Below, one piece after another: positions 1-5,270 of a stretch of 6,352 bases of DNA (positions within the stretch are counted from its first letter, which is position 1; each line of letters begins with the position of its first letter). Made by a program: the position numbers and the translations under genes. Under the pieces are notes generated by a model. It had not been told where the DNA came from, made no database searches, and saw only the letters and a list, made by a program, of their open reading frames with translations. This stretch comes from Rubrobacter sp. (GTDB lineage: Bacteria > Actinomycetota > Rubrobacteria > Rubrobacterales > Rubrobacteraceae), in contig JADDPV010000180.1 in the NCBI GenBank assembly GCA_016781705.1, forward strand, positions 1 through 6,352, read 5' to 3'.

Positions 1-576
1 TTCTACGTAGCGTCCGTGTATATATGATCGCCTACGCGACCGAGCAGGTCGGCTACGACGCACGACTGTCTTGAACGCGAACGTTCTCCTGAGCGTCTCT
101 GACCTGCTGATGATCCTGGGCTTCGGGGCGCTCTCGGACTATGTGGGTCGGAGGCCGCTCTTCCTGGCCGGGATGGCGGTCCTCGCCCTGTTCGCCTTCC
201 CGTACCTCTGGTTAGTCGATACCGGCACCATCGCGCTGTTCATCTTGGGCGGTCTCGTCGTGCAGACCTGCCGCAGCGCCGTCTACGGGGGCCGCAGTCG
301 GCGTACTTCTCCGAGCTGTTCAGCACGCGCATGCATGCGCTACAGCGGGGCGTCCATAAGCTACCAGATGGCCGCCATACTCGGGGCTTCGCACCGCTGA
401 TCACCACTGCGCTGGTAGCCTGGACCGGGTCTTACGTGGGAGTGGCCGTTTATATCGTGGTGGCCCTTATCTCCCTCGTATCGACTTACCTGCTGACCAA
501 GACCTTCCGCAACGACCTGGAGGAGCAGGCGCCGGGCAAGGCGGTCGCCGGAAGTCCGGCAGGGCAGAGGAGCTAG
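1..576 (+). pseudogene. Broken MFS transporter of the metabolite:H+ symporter (MHS) type, C-terminal part
   Basis: This is the remnant of an inner-membrane proton symporter for small organic acids or similar metabolites; its 5' end lies outside the window. Read across shifting frames it gives a continuous C-terminal half: the inter-domain motif GALSDYVGRRP (near 127-159), a FPYLWLVDTG stretch, then VYG/PQSAYFSELFSTRM, MRYSGASISYQMAAILG and FAPLITTALVAW, ending in several hydrophobic helices and a charged tail with TAG at 574-576. The order and wording match MHS proteins (ShiA/ProP/KgtP-like). Joining them needs about five frame changes: near 19-24 (an extra TA/AT unit, which also makes an in-frame TGA), near 57-60 (one C missing), at the G run 287-291, at the duplicated ATGC at 331-338, and at the G run 383-386 (one G missing). 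No single frame is functional. The family is clear; the substrate cannot be inferred. Sequencing error is an alternative for some of the lesions. Confidence 0.85.
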
Positions 577-631
577 GGCGAGCCGTTACGCCGGGTAGAT
601 GAGAGGCATCATGCTCCACAGGAACCACCCC

Positions 632-640
632 AAAGGAGGA
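632..640 (+). promoter_or_regulatory. Strong ribosome binding site of the decayed thiolase
   Basis: AAAGGAGGA lies 4 bases before the ATG at 645 and is almost perfectly complementary to the 16S 3' end. It fixes the start of the thiolase remnant and shows that the translation signal survived although the reading frame did not. Confidence 0.7.
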
Positions 641-644
641 ACCC

Positions 645-1100
645 ATGCCCAGCAGAAGCGTGGCGGAGGCATGGTTCTTCGGGGCGGTCCGCTCCCCAAT
701 GGGCAAGCAGGACGGGGCCTTGAGCCCCGTCCGTCCCGACGACCTGACCGTATTGACCTCAGAGGCCCTCGTGCAGAGGACTGGCGCCCCCCGAGGAGGT
801 AGAGGACGTCTACATAGGTTGCGCCAATCAGGTCGGGGAGCACAACCGCAACGTGTCTCGGGTGGCCCTGCTCCTCGCGGGCTTCCCGGAGCACATCGGC
901 GGGACGACCATCAATCGCCTCTGCGGCTCGGGGTTGGACGCCGTGGCGAACGCGGCGAGGGCCATCATGCTCGGGAAGGTCCTCGCCTACGTCGGGGCCT
1001 TGGTTGAGTCGATGAGCCGGGCGTCCTGGGCCCTCCCCGAACACCCGAGCGCGCCTTCCCGACCGGCAGCGTCATCGCCTACGACACGTGCTGCGGCTGG
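645..1100 (+). pseudogene. Broken thiolase (beta-ketoadipyl-CoA / acetyl-CoA acyltransferase), N-terminal third
   Basis: Thiolases cleave a 3-ketoacyl-CoA with CoA to release acetyl-CoA, in the cytoplasm. The remnant starts at ATG 645 and reads GAVRSPMGKQDGALSPVRPDDL. It then changes frame in the C run 787-792 and continues with EEVEDVYIGCANQVGEHNRN, a leucine-rich stretch, GGTTINRLCGSGLDAV and VESMSRASWALP. The catalytic nucleophile cysteine is the TGC at 922-924 in NRLCGSG. A second frame change near 1045-1050 (one G missing) leads into ERAFPTGSVIAYDT and GW, after which similarity stops near 1098. Only about 145 of the usual ~390-400 residues remain; the second active-site half (the GHP and CxGxGxG motifs) is not visible. 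The GCANQ.GE.NRN wording favours a PcaF-type beta-ketoadipyl-CoA thiolase over the fatty-acid type, but this is inference. It follows the MHS transporter remnant in the same direction by 68 bases, so both may come from one catabolic operon. Confidence 0.85.
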
Positions 1101-1484
1101 GGGGCTCGTGCGCGATACTGGTCGTGGCGGGCTGAGAGCAAACCTTGAGGTCCTCGCCCGTCCCCGAGCCGGCTGACGCCAAGAACTTGGGCTCCTTATA
1201 GGACCGGCTCGCTGCGGAAGATTCGACTTCGCGCAGGTAGCCGTCCTGTTGATGGATCTGGGGGAGCAAATCCAGCCCCTGGCCGCGACCCTCTACGGGC
1301 TCTATCGCGCCGCCTCCTCTCGGGCAGCCCGACCTGATTCTAAAGGCCGGGGGCTCCGCGCCCTCGCGGAGCAGCAGAGAAGGGCTTGGGGTGAAGCAAC
1401 CACGGTATGCCCCGGCCCGTCCCCGCCGGGAACGGCGCCGGCTGCCGGTTCGGGCCGGTCCCGAGGGCCTTGCCCGGCGCACGT
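1101..1484. other. Non-coding stretch, possible thiolase debris
   Basis: About 380 bases between the end of recognisable thiolase similarity and the stop of the leftward regulator. Both strands carry open frames of 80-136 codons, but their translations are arginine- and proline-rich with no family signature, as expected of chance frames in GC-rich DNA. A short run near 1100-1134 can be read as GGSCAILVVAG. It faintly recalls the thiolase LGxSGARIL segment, which would imply an internal deletion of about 200 residues, but it is too short to claim. An 8-bp inverted repeat (CCGGCCCG at 1412-1419, CGGGCCGG at 1451-1458) lies 27-73 bases downstream of the regulator's stop codon. It could help end that leftward transcript, but the loop is long and no U-tract is seen. 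Confidence 0.5.
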
Positions 1485-2147
1485 TCAGGCGCCGCCGTTG
1501 GCGAGGTAGACCCAGACGAGAGCGGCGAGCCCCGTCAGGATCACCAGCGTCAGTAGCGTCAGGGCGGCGATGCGTCGGCGGCGGGCGAGGGTGCCGAACC
1601 GTACACTCTGGTGGGCAGGCGCGGCGTCTATGACCCGCCGGTATGGGATGGCCCGAGCGGTATCGTCGGGAGATGGTAGCTGTGCTCTCACGCTCCCCAG
1701 GATCGTCCTGCGGGGCCGTCCGGCCGCCGCGAGGAGCTCCTCGAGCATCTCGGACATATCGAGGACGGCGGAGATGAGAAGGCTCTGCCGGGCGAGCAGG
1801 GCGCGCATGTCACCGGAGGAGACCGACTCCACCGCACCGGGGGAGGGACCGTGAGCCTCGCGCAGTTCCTCCAGCGCTCCCGAGATGCGGTCGAGACGCT
1901 CCGCGAGCCGCCCGTCCGAGGAGTCCGGCGCTTCATCGCGCAGGCGTCTCCTGACGGCCTCCGTCCCGAGCCCCTCGTCGTGTAACTCGCGAACCCTGCG
2001 GATACGACCCAAAGACTTTTCGGGGATCGAGATCCTGCCCGAACGCCGCTCATAGGGGACGGGATACTCCTTGAGGTAACGGTACAGGGTTGGGCGGGGC
2101 ACGTCCAGCATGGCGCTGACCTCGTCTACCGTGTAGTCGGAACCCAA
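1485..2147 (-). CDS. MerR-type helix-turn-helix protein with C-terminal membrane anchor
   Basis: Probably a DNA-binding regulator held at the cytoplasmic membrane. From the chosen start the protein has 220 residues. Residues about 5-30 (YTVDEVSAMLDVPRPTLYRY) form a MerR-like winged helix-turn-helix, followed by the wing (RRSGRISIPEKS) and a helical second part ending RRVRELHDEGLGTEAVRRRL. The middle (about 80-150) is charged and rich in Leu, Glu and Arg, so it may be a coiled-coil or dimerisation region. No ligand-binding cysteines or drug-binding domain are visible. Residues 189-192 are four arginines, followed by a hydrophobic helix (about 193-216, IAALTLLTLVILTGLAALVW) and only four more residues, so the topology should be N-terminus inside. 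The TTG at 2147 is preferred because AAAGGTGG sits 4 bases upstream and the domain begins at once. A GTG at 2210 in the same frame would add 21 residues but lacks a good ribosome site. The gene is divergent from the RlpA-like gene. Its target and ligand are unknown. Confidence 0.82.
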   Translation of the reverse strand: MGSDYTVDEVSAMLDVPRPTLYRYLKEYPVPYERRSGRISIPEKSLGRIRRVRELHDEGLGTEAVRRRLRDEAPDSSDGRLAERLDRISGALEELREAHGPSPGAVESVSSGDMRALLARQSLLISAVLDMSEMLEELLAAAGRPRRTILGSVRAQLPSPDDTARAIPYRRVIDAAPAHQSVRFGTLARRRRIAALTLLTLVILTGLAALVWVYLANGGA

Positions 2148-2151
2148 CCCG

Positions 2152-2159
2152 CCACCTTT
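2152..2159 (-). promoter_or_regulatory. Ribosome binding site deciding the regulator's start
   Basis: On the minus strand the sequence is AAAGGTGG, one mismatch from AAAGGAGG, followed by CGGG and the TTG start at 2147-2145. The spacing of 4 is short but usable. It favours this start over the upstream in-frame GTG at 2210, whose upstream bases are not purine-rich in the right place. Confidence 0.5.
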
Positions 2160-2198
2160 ATCACGCGAATATTTTTGCAACTCCCTCCGACGAGCGGC

Positions 2199-2227
2199 AT
2201 CGTAACACACGCGCCGTCTATTCTCAT
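2199..2227 (-). promoter_or_regulatory. Weak candidate promoter for the MerR-type gene
   Basis: On the minus strand ATGAGA (2227-2222) and TACGAT (2204-2199) are separated by 17 bases. Each matches 4 of 6 positions of the TTGACA/TATAAT consensus. Transcription would begin near 2192, inside the longer GTG-start version of the gene, which agrees with the shorter TTG start. Hexamers this degenerate arise often by chance. Confidence 0.25.
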
Positions 2228-2266
2228 GTTCCGATAAACCGGCGAGTATTTGGCTTTAAAACGCGG

Positions 2267-2282
2267 TCTGCGTTATCGCAGA
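2267..2282. repeat. Perfect 6-bp palindrome in the divergent promoter region
   Basis: TCTGCG, spacer TTAT, CGCAGA. It lies upstream of the leftward regulator and about 76 bases upstream of the candidate rightward promoter, in the most AT-rich part of the intergenic region. It could be an operator for the regulator or another factor, or a small hairpin. An 8-bp direct repeat GGCCGGAG at 2295-2302 and 2313-2320 lies just to its right. No functional evidence beyond symmetry and position. Confidence 0.35.
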
Positions 2283-2357
2283 GGACGAGGCGGTGGCCGG
2301 AGAGAAAGTCGCGGCCGGAGTGCCCACGCTCACGCGGCGATAGGTTACGACGAGGCC

Positions 2358-2386
2358 TTGACCTGCGGGCAGCAGATGCGGATACT
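2358..2386 (+). promoter_or_regulatory. Candidate sigma-A-type promoter of the RlpA-like gene
   Basis: TTGACC (2358-2363, 5 of 6 consensus) is followed after exactly 17 bases by GATACT (2381-2386, 4 of 6). The predicted transcript start near 2393 leaves a leader of about 50 bases before the GTG at 2444. This is the best-matching promoter I see in the window. Confidence 0.5.
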
Positions 2387-2443
2387 TACCCGCTATCTGA
2401 GGTTCAGAGTAAACTCAAGGTAGACGTTGACGGAGGGGGATGC

Positions 2444-3247
2444 GTGTTGCCTTTGCTTTCGCGGTGGTCGAGAAACGTACTTTTGGCGGCGTTCTTAGCG
2501 GGCGCTTTTCTGGTGTTGGCGGTTGGGCGGGCGGAAGGGGAGACGGCTCTTGCTTCGTGGTACGGGCCGGGATTCGAGGGCTTGCCGACGGCGGGAGGAG
2601 AGCCGTACGACCCGTGGGGGTACACGGCGGCGCACAAGACGTTGCCCCTGGGGACCGAACTCCAGGTCAGCTACGGGGGTAACTCCGTAATGGTAACCGT
2701 CAACGATCGGGGTCCCTACGTCGGGGATCGGGAGCTCGACCTCTCGCAAGGGGCGGCGCAGGCCCTCGGGCTCACCGGCGCCGGCGTGGATTATGTCGAG
2801 TACAGCTACGTGGGCGGCGCGGCGTCCCAGTACGGCTCCACGGACGCCGCCGTCTACGATCGGTACGGCTACTCGGAGGCCGCCTACGCGCAGCCAACAG
2901 GCTCCGTGTACCAGTATGGGGACGCGGGTGTGCCATCGGACCAGTATGGCTACGCCGGCCAAACTGTAGGTTACTCCGGTTACGACGAGTACGTCTACGA
3001 CGGCGCTGACGTCTCCGGCGGAGGCGATGATTCAGGAGCCTACGTGACAGATGTGAGTTACCAGCAGACGGTAAGCTCCCCCGTGGACGACGGGAATGCC
3101 GCCGGTGGAGGCTTCGTGGTGGTGCAATCGGGAGATACGCTTTCGGGGATCGCTGCGCAGCTCGGGACAAGCTTCGAGCAGCTGGCTGCTTGTAACGGTG
3201 TCGCGGATCCGGACATCATCTACGCCGGGCAGATTCTCTACTACTGA
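2444..3247 (+). CDS. Secreted RlpA-like double-psi beta-barrel protein with LysM domain
   Basis: A 267-residue exported cell-wall protein. Residues 11-27 are a hydrophobic signal segment after a basic N-terminus; cleavage near A30 is plausible, and there is no lipobox, unlike Gram-negative RlpA. Residues 35-123 are the RlpA-like double-psi beta-barrel: ALASWYGPGFEG, TAAHKTLPLGT and VTVNDRGPYVGDRELDLS. H64 and D88 correspond to the conserved His and Asp needed for lytic transglycosylase activity in Pseudomonas RlpA. Residues 124-220 form a linker rich in Tyr, Gly, Asp and Ser with three QYG units (129, 157, 167). Residues 223-267 are one LysM domain (VVQSGDTLSGIAAQLG ... IIYAGQILYY), which binds peptidoglycan glycan chains. 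The likely role is wall binding and cleavage of peptidoglycan; enzymatic activity is inferred, since many Gram-positive RlpA/expansin-like barrels are non-catalytic. The start is GTG at 2444 with GGAGG 7 bases upstream. The gene stands alone, divergent from the MerR-type gene. Confidence 0.9.
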   Translation: MLPLLSRWSRNVLLAAFLAGAFLVLAVGRAEGETALASWYGPGFEGLPTAGGEPYDPWGYTAAHKTLPLGTELQVSYGGNSVMVTVNDRGPYVGDRELDLSQGAAQALGLTGAGVDYVEYSYVGGAASQYGSTDAAVYDRYGYSEAAYAQPTGSVYQYGDAGVPSDQYGYAGQTVGYSGYDEYVYDGADVSGGGDDSGAYVTDVSYQQTVSSPVDDGNAAGGGFVVVQSGDTLSGIAAQLGTSFEQLAACNGVADPDIIYAGQILYY

Positions 3248-3342
3248 CGGCTCTCGGGTGTCCGCTGGGCGGTCTGCCGGCGGCGACCTGCAACTCCTCC
3301 CCATTGGCCGATCGGGGTGGACGGGAGGGAGCCGCCGCGCCG

Positions 3343-3380
3343 GCGAGGGCTTCACGCCCTTGTGCGTGTTGGTTTTCGTT
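3343..3380 (+). terminator. Possible terminator after the RlpA-like gene
   Basis: An 8-bp stem (3343-3350 with 3356-3363, two G-U pairs, core AGGGC/GCCCT) with loop TTCAC is followed by the T- and G-rich stretch up to 3380 (TTGGTTTTCGTT). It begins about 95 bases after the stop codon. The stem is modest and the T tract is interrupted and offset by a few bases, so this is only a candidate. Confidence 0.4.
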
Positions 3381-3404
3381 CGAGCATCCCCTGGCACATG
3401 CTCG
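3381..3404 (+). promoter_or_regulatory. Hairpin in the leader region of the IMPDH/GMPR gene
   Basis: A perfect 7-bp inverted repeat, CGAGCAT at 3381-3387 and ATGCTCG at 3398-3404, with a 10-base loop. In RNA it can be extended by a U-G and a U-A pair. It lies 63 bases before the ATG of the purine gene, with no U-tract after it. It could be an operator, an RNA leader element or a second arm of the terminator region. A possible promoter pair, CTGGCA (3391-3396) and TAACAT (3415-3420) with an 18-base spacer, overlaps its right arm; if that is real, the palindrome would cover the -35 box. Confidence 0.35.
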
Positions 3405-3467
3405 GAGAAGCCCGTAACATAGTGGGGGGCGCCGTGGCAGCGCCGCGACAGCGACGAGGAAGCGGTT

Positions 3468-4574
3468 ATGGGTGTCAAATTCGTAGAGAACGGGCTCACC
3501 TTCGACGACGTGCTCATAGTCCCCAAGCGGTCGTCGGTCTTCTCGCGCAAGCAGGTCTCGCTGAAGACGCGCCTGGTAGGGGACCTCACGCTCGACCTAC
3601 CCATCATAAGCGCCAACATGGACACCGTCACCGAGCTGGAGATGGCGAGGGCGATGGCCGGATTAGGCGGGATGGGTGTGATCCACCGCTTCATCGAAGA
3701 CCCCCAGACGCACGCTGACTGGGTGAGCCGCACCCCCGGCCACCGCTTCCTCGCCGTCGGCGTCAAGCCTGGCGATCTCGACAAGGTTCCGCTGGTCGAG
3801 GACCTCGACGGCGTGGTTATAGACGTGGCCCACGGCCACAGCGACCGCGTGGCAGAGACTGTCGCCGCTGTTCGCGATGACCATCCCAAGTTGTGGGTGG
3901 TCGCGGGCAACGTGGCGACCGCCGAGGGGGCCTGGGACCTCTTGGAAGCCGGCGCGCACGCCATCAAGGTGGGGGTGGGGCCCGGCGCGGTGTGTACCAC
4001 GCGCATCGTGACCGGCTGCGGGATGCCGCAGCTGACGGCCGTCCTCAAGGTCAGGGCCGCGTTGGACCGCTGGTGGGACCACGAGCGTCGCAAGGCGCGC
4101 CCGCGCGTGCAGCACAAGCCGGCCCTGATCGCCGACGGCGGCATCCGCAACTCGGGCGACATCGCCAAAGCCCTCGTCGCGGGGGCGGATACGGTCATGA
4201 TCGGCTCCCTCTTCGCGGGCACGGACGAGGCGCCGGGGGCCGTGATCCGGGAGAATGGTAAAGCTTTCAAGGTGTACCGGGGCATGGCCTCCGCCGGGGC
4301 GATGCAGAAGGTGGGCGCCGACCGCACCCCCGAGGGAATCTCGACTCTCATTCCCCACAAGGGCCCGGTAAAGGCGCTGGTGGACGAGCTGGAGGGCGGT
4401 ATCCGCTCCGCGCTCAGCTACTGCAACTCGGCCTCCATCGCCGACCTGCACGAGCAGACCATAGAGTTGGTCACGGTCACCGCGGCCTCGCAGAGGGAGA
4501 ATGGGCCCCACGCCCTCTCCCTCTCCCCGACGGACACGACGACCTCGACGGTGTCACCGAACTCCGTTTCCTGA
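3468..4574 (+). CDS. IMP dehydrogenase / GMP reductase family enzyme without CBS domains
   Basis: A 368-residue cytoplasmic TIM-barrel enzyme of purine nucleotide metabolism, either IMP to XMP (GuaB) or GMP to IMP (GMP reductase). Visible motifs: N-terminal GLTFDDVLIVPKRSSV; PIISANMDTVTE (45-56); IDVAHGHS (118-125); the catalytic loop GVGPGAVCTTR with C176 and T178; phosphate-binding IADGGIRNSGDIAKAL and MIGSLFAG; KVYRGMASAGAM; and EN.PH near the C-terminus. The usual CBS pair is absent: strand IHR runs straight into AVGVKPGD, making the protein about 120 residues shorter than standard GuaB. The flap reads GADRTPEGIS, with no Arg-Tyr dyad of classical IMPDH and a length like GMP reductases; PKRSS..SR and ANMDT are also reductase-like. 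The VYRGM.S.GAM segment and the EN.PH tail look like IMPDH. An IMPDH name is the likely default, but the reaction is unresolved, so I give no symbol. The start is ATG 3468 with GAGGA 7 bases upstream. The last ~18 residues are a Ser/Thr-rich tail. Confidence 0.9.
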   Translation: MGVKFVENGLTFDDVLIVPKRSSVFSRKQVSLKTRLVGDLTLDLPIISANMDTVTELEMARAMAGLGGMGVIHRFIEDPQTHADWVSRTPGHRFLAVGVKPGDLDKVPLVEDLDGVVIDVAHGHSDRVAETVAAVRDDHPKLWVVAGNVATAEGAWDLLEAGAHAIKVGVGPGAVCTTRIVTGCGMPQLTAVLKVRAALDRWWDHERRKARPRVQHKPALIADGGIRNSGDIAKALVAGADTVMIGSLFAGTDEAPGAVIRENGKAFKVYRGMASAGAMQKVGADRTPEGISTLIPHKGPVKALVDELEGGIRSALSYCNSASIADLHEQTIELVTVTAASQRENGPHALSLSPTDTTTSTVSPNSVS

Positions 4575-4590
4575 ATAGTCTCCAGGAAGC
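4566..4590 (+). terminator. Hairpin overlapping the purine gene's stop codon
   Basis: TTCCTG (4568-4573) pairs with CAGGAA (4583-4588) around a 9-base loop. One U-G and one G-C pair extend it to about 8 bp. It covers the TGA at 4572-4574. The sequence after it is pyrimidine-rich but has no U-run, so it may be a weak or factor-assisted terminator or a transcript-end stabiliser. Confidence 0.35.
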
Positions 4591-4601
4591 TCTGGTCTCG
4601 A

Positions 4602-4630
4602 TTGATCCTTCCTCGCCCCGACTGCGTAAT
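4602..4630 (+). promoter_or_regulatory. Candidate promoter of the copper-protein gene
   Basis: TTGATC (4602-4607) and CGTAAT (4625-4630) are spaced by 17 bases, each with 4 of 6 consensus matches. A start near 4637 would leave a leader of about 20 bases holding the ribosome site at 4645-4651. It supports an independent transcript for this gene. Confidence 0.4.
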
Positions 4631-4644
4631 CCTCGTAGACTGGG

Positions 4645-4651
4645 AAAGGAG
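4645..4651 (+). promoter_or_regulatory. Ribosome binding site of the TTG-started copper protein
   Basis: AAAGGAG ends 5 bases before the TTG at 4657 and decides for that codon over the in-frame GTG at 4669 and ATG at 4675, which would shorten the signal peptide. Confidence 0.6.
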
Positions 4652-4656
4652 ATCTC

Positions 4657-5169
4657 TTGCGGATCACAGTGTCGATGGTGGTAGTCGTGCTGGCCACCTG
4701 CGCCCTCCTCGTGGGCGCGGCCTGCGGCGGCGAGCAGGGGAACGAAGGCTCCAGATCGCCCGAGACGGGTGAGGCGACGTCGGCTAGGACATCGCTAGAG
4801 GAGACCACCACCTCTCCAGAGGCGGAAGCCACCGAGCCTCCCACGGCCCGAGCGGAGACGACGGAAGCGGAGGCGCCAGAGACCGGCGAGGCTGGTGGAG
4901 CCGGGGAGGCTCGGGAGGTCATCGTGGTGAGGATAGCCGGCCTGGAGTACGAGCCGTCGGTAGTCGAGGTGGCTCCGGGCACGACGGTTCGCTGGGTGAA
5001 CGACGACCCGGCCGACCACACCGTCACTTCCGAGGAAGCCGGCGGCCCCCTCGCCTCCGAGGTCTTCAACGCCGGTGGCTCTTTCGAGTATACGTTCGAG
5101 GAGCCGGGCGAGTTCGCATACTTCTGCGAAGTACACCCGTTCATGAAGGGTATGGTCGTAGTCGGGTAG
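4657..5169 (+). CDS. Exported plastocyanin-like type 1 (blue) copper protein, probable lipoprotein
   Basis: A 170-residue cupredoxin acting outside the membrane, probably as a one-electron carrier. Residues 1-22 are a short signal segment (MRITVSMVVVVLATCALLVG, then AA) ending at C23 followed by two glycines. This looks like a lipoprotein site, although position -3 is Gly rather than the usual Leu. Residues 24-86 are a low-complexity stalk of Glu, Thr, Ala, Ser and Pro. Residues 87-170 are the copper fold: VEVAPGTTVRWVNDDPADHTVTS, then FNAGGSFEYTF, then GEFAYFCEVHPFMKGMVVV. All four type 1 copper ligands are present: H121 in DHTV, C157, H160 and M163 in FCEVHPFM. The domain length suits plastocyanin/amicyanin-type proteins. 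The TTG start has AAAGGAG 5 bases upstream. It lies 82 bases after the purine gene and is followed by a strong hairpin, so it is probably monocistronic. Its redox partner is not in the window. Confidence 0.92.
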   Translation: MRITVSMVVVVLATCALLVGAACGGEQGNEGSRSPETGEATSARTSLEETTTSPEAEATEPPTARAETTEAEAPETGEAGGAGEAREVIVVRIAGLEYEPSVVEVAPGTTVRWVNDDPADHTVTSEEAGGPLASEVFNAGGSFEYTFEEPGEFAYFCEVHPFMKGMVVVG

Positions 5170-5190
5170 CCAGGGGAGAGGGTGAGCTCG

Positions 5191-5211
5191 GGCGCGAGGG
5201 CTGCTCGCGCC
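5191..5211 (+). terminator. Strong GC hairpin after the copper-protein gene
   Basis: A perfect 8-bp stem, GGCGCGAG (5191-5198) and CTCGCGCC (5204-5211), with loop GGCTG, starting 21 bases after the TAG. No U-tract follows; U-less hairpins of this kind are common at gene ends in high-GC actinobacteria. It separates the copper-protein gene from the App1-type gene. Confidence 0.6.
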
Positions 5212-5235
5212 AACGGGCTCGGGTTGGGGCATAAT
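5207..5235 (+). promoter_or_regulatory. Candidate promoter of the App1-type gene
   Basis: CATAAT at 5230-5235 matches 5 of 6 positions of the -10 box. The hexamer 17 bases upstream, GCGCCA (5207-5212), matches only 3 of 6 of the -35 box and overlaps the hairpin arm. A start near 5242 would leave about 29 bases before the TTG at 5271. Confidence 0.35.
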
Positions 5236-5260
5236 GGGCGGCGCTGGCTACCCTATTTTC

Positions 5261-5267
5261 GGAGGAG
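5261..5267 (+). promoter_or_regulatory. Ribosome binding site of the App1-type gene
   Basis: GGAGGAG lies 3-6 bases before the TTG at 5271 and is the only good ribosome site ahead of the reading frame. The next in-frame ATG is far downstream, inside the conserved N-terminal region (near 5424), so the TTG is the likely start. Confidence 0.6.
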
Positions 5268-5270
5268 ACT

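Noticed and set aside
1412..1458. A terminator for the leftward MerR-type gene at the CCGGCCCG/CGGGCCGG inverted repeat
   Set aside because: The 31-base loop and lack of a T-tract make it weak; such repeats arise easily at this GC content. I mention it only under the non-coding stretch.
1072..1482. A 136-codon minus-strand open frame with LLPQIHQQDGYL, faintly like the NuoE/FdsG LLP..H..QEE.GY motif
   Set aside because: The resemblance is confined to about a dozen residues. The rest is basic low-complexity sequence, and the cysteines of a 2Fe-2S thioredoxin-like domain are absent.
2211..2443. A c-di-AMP (ydaO-type) riboswitch ahead of the RlpA-LysM gene
   Set aside because: Such riboswitches often precede actinobacterial wall-hydrolase genes, so I looked for the conserved blocks. 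I could not find them, and the predicted leader is only about 50 bases.
3032..4360. A 442-codon minus-strand open frame opposite the RlpA end and the purine enzyme
   Set aside because: It is antisense to two clearly recognisable proteins, its translation is rich in Arg, Ser, Pro and Thr with no family motif, and long antisense frames are expected in GC-rich DNA.
3663..4511. A 282-codon minus-strand open frame
   Set aside because: It is a shadow of the IMPDH/GMPR gene, with a His/Gly/Val-rich translation and no domain signature.
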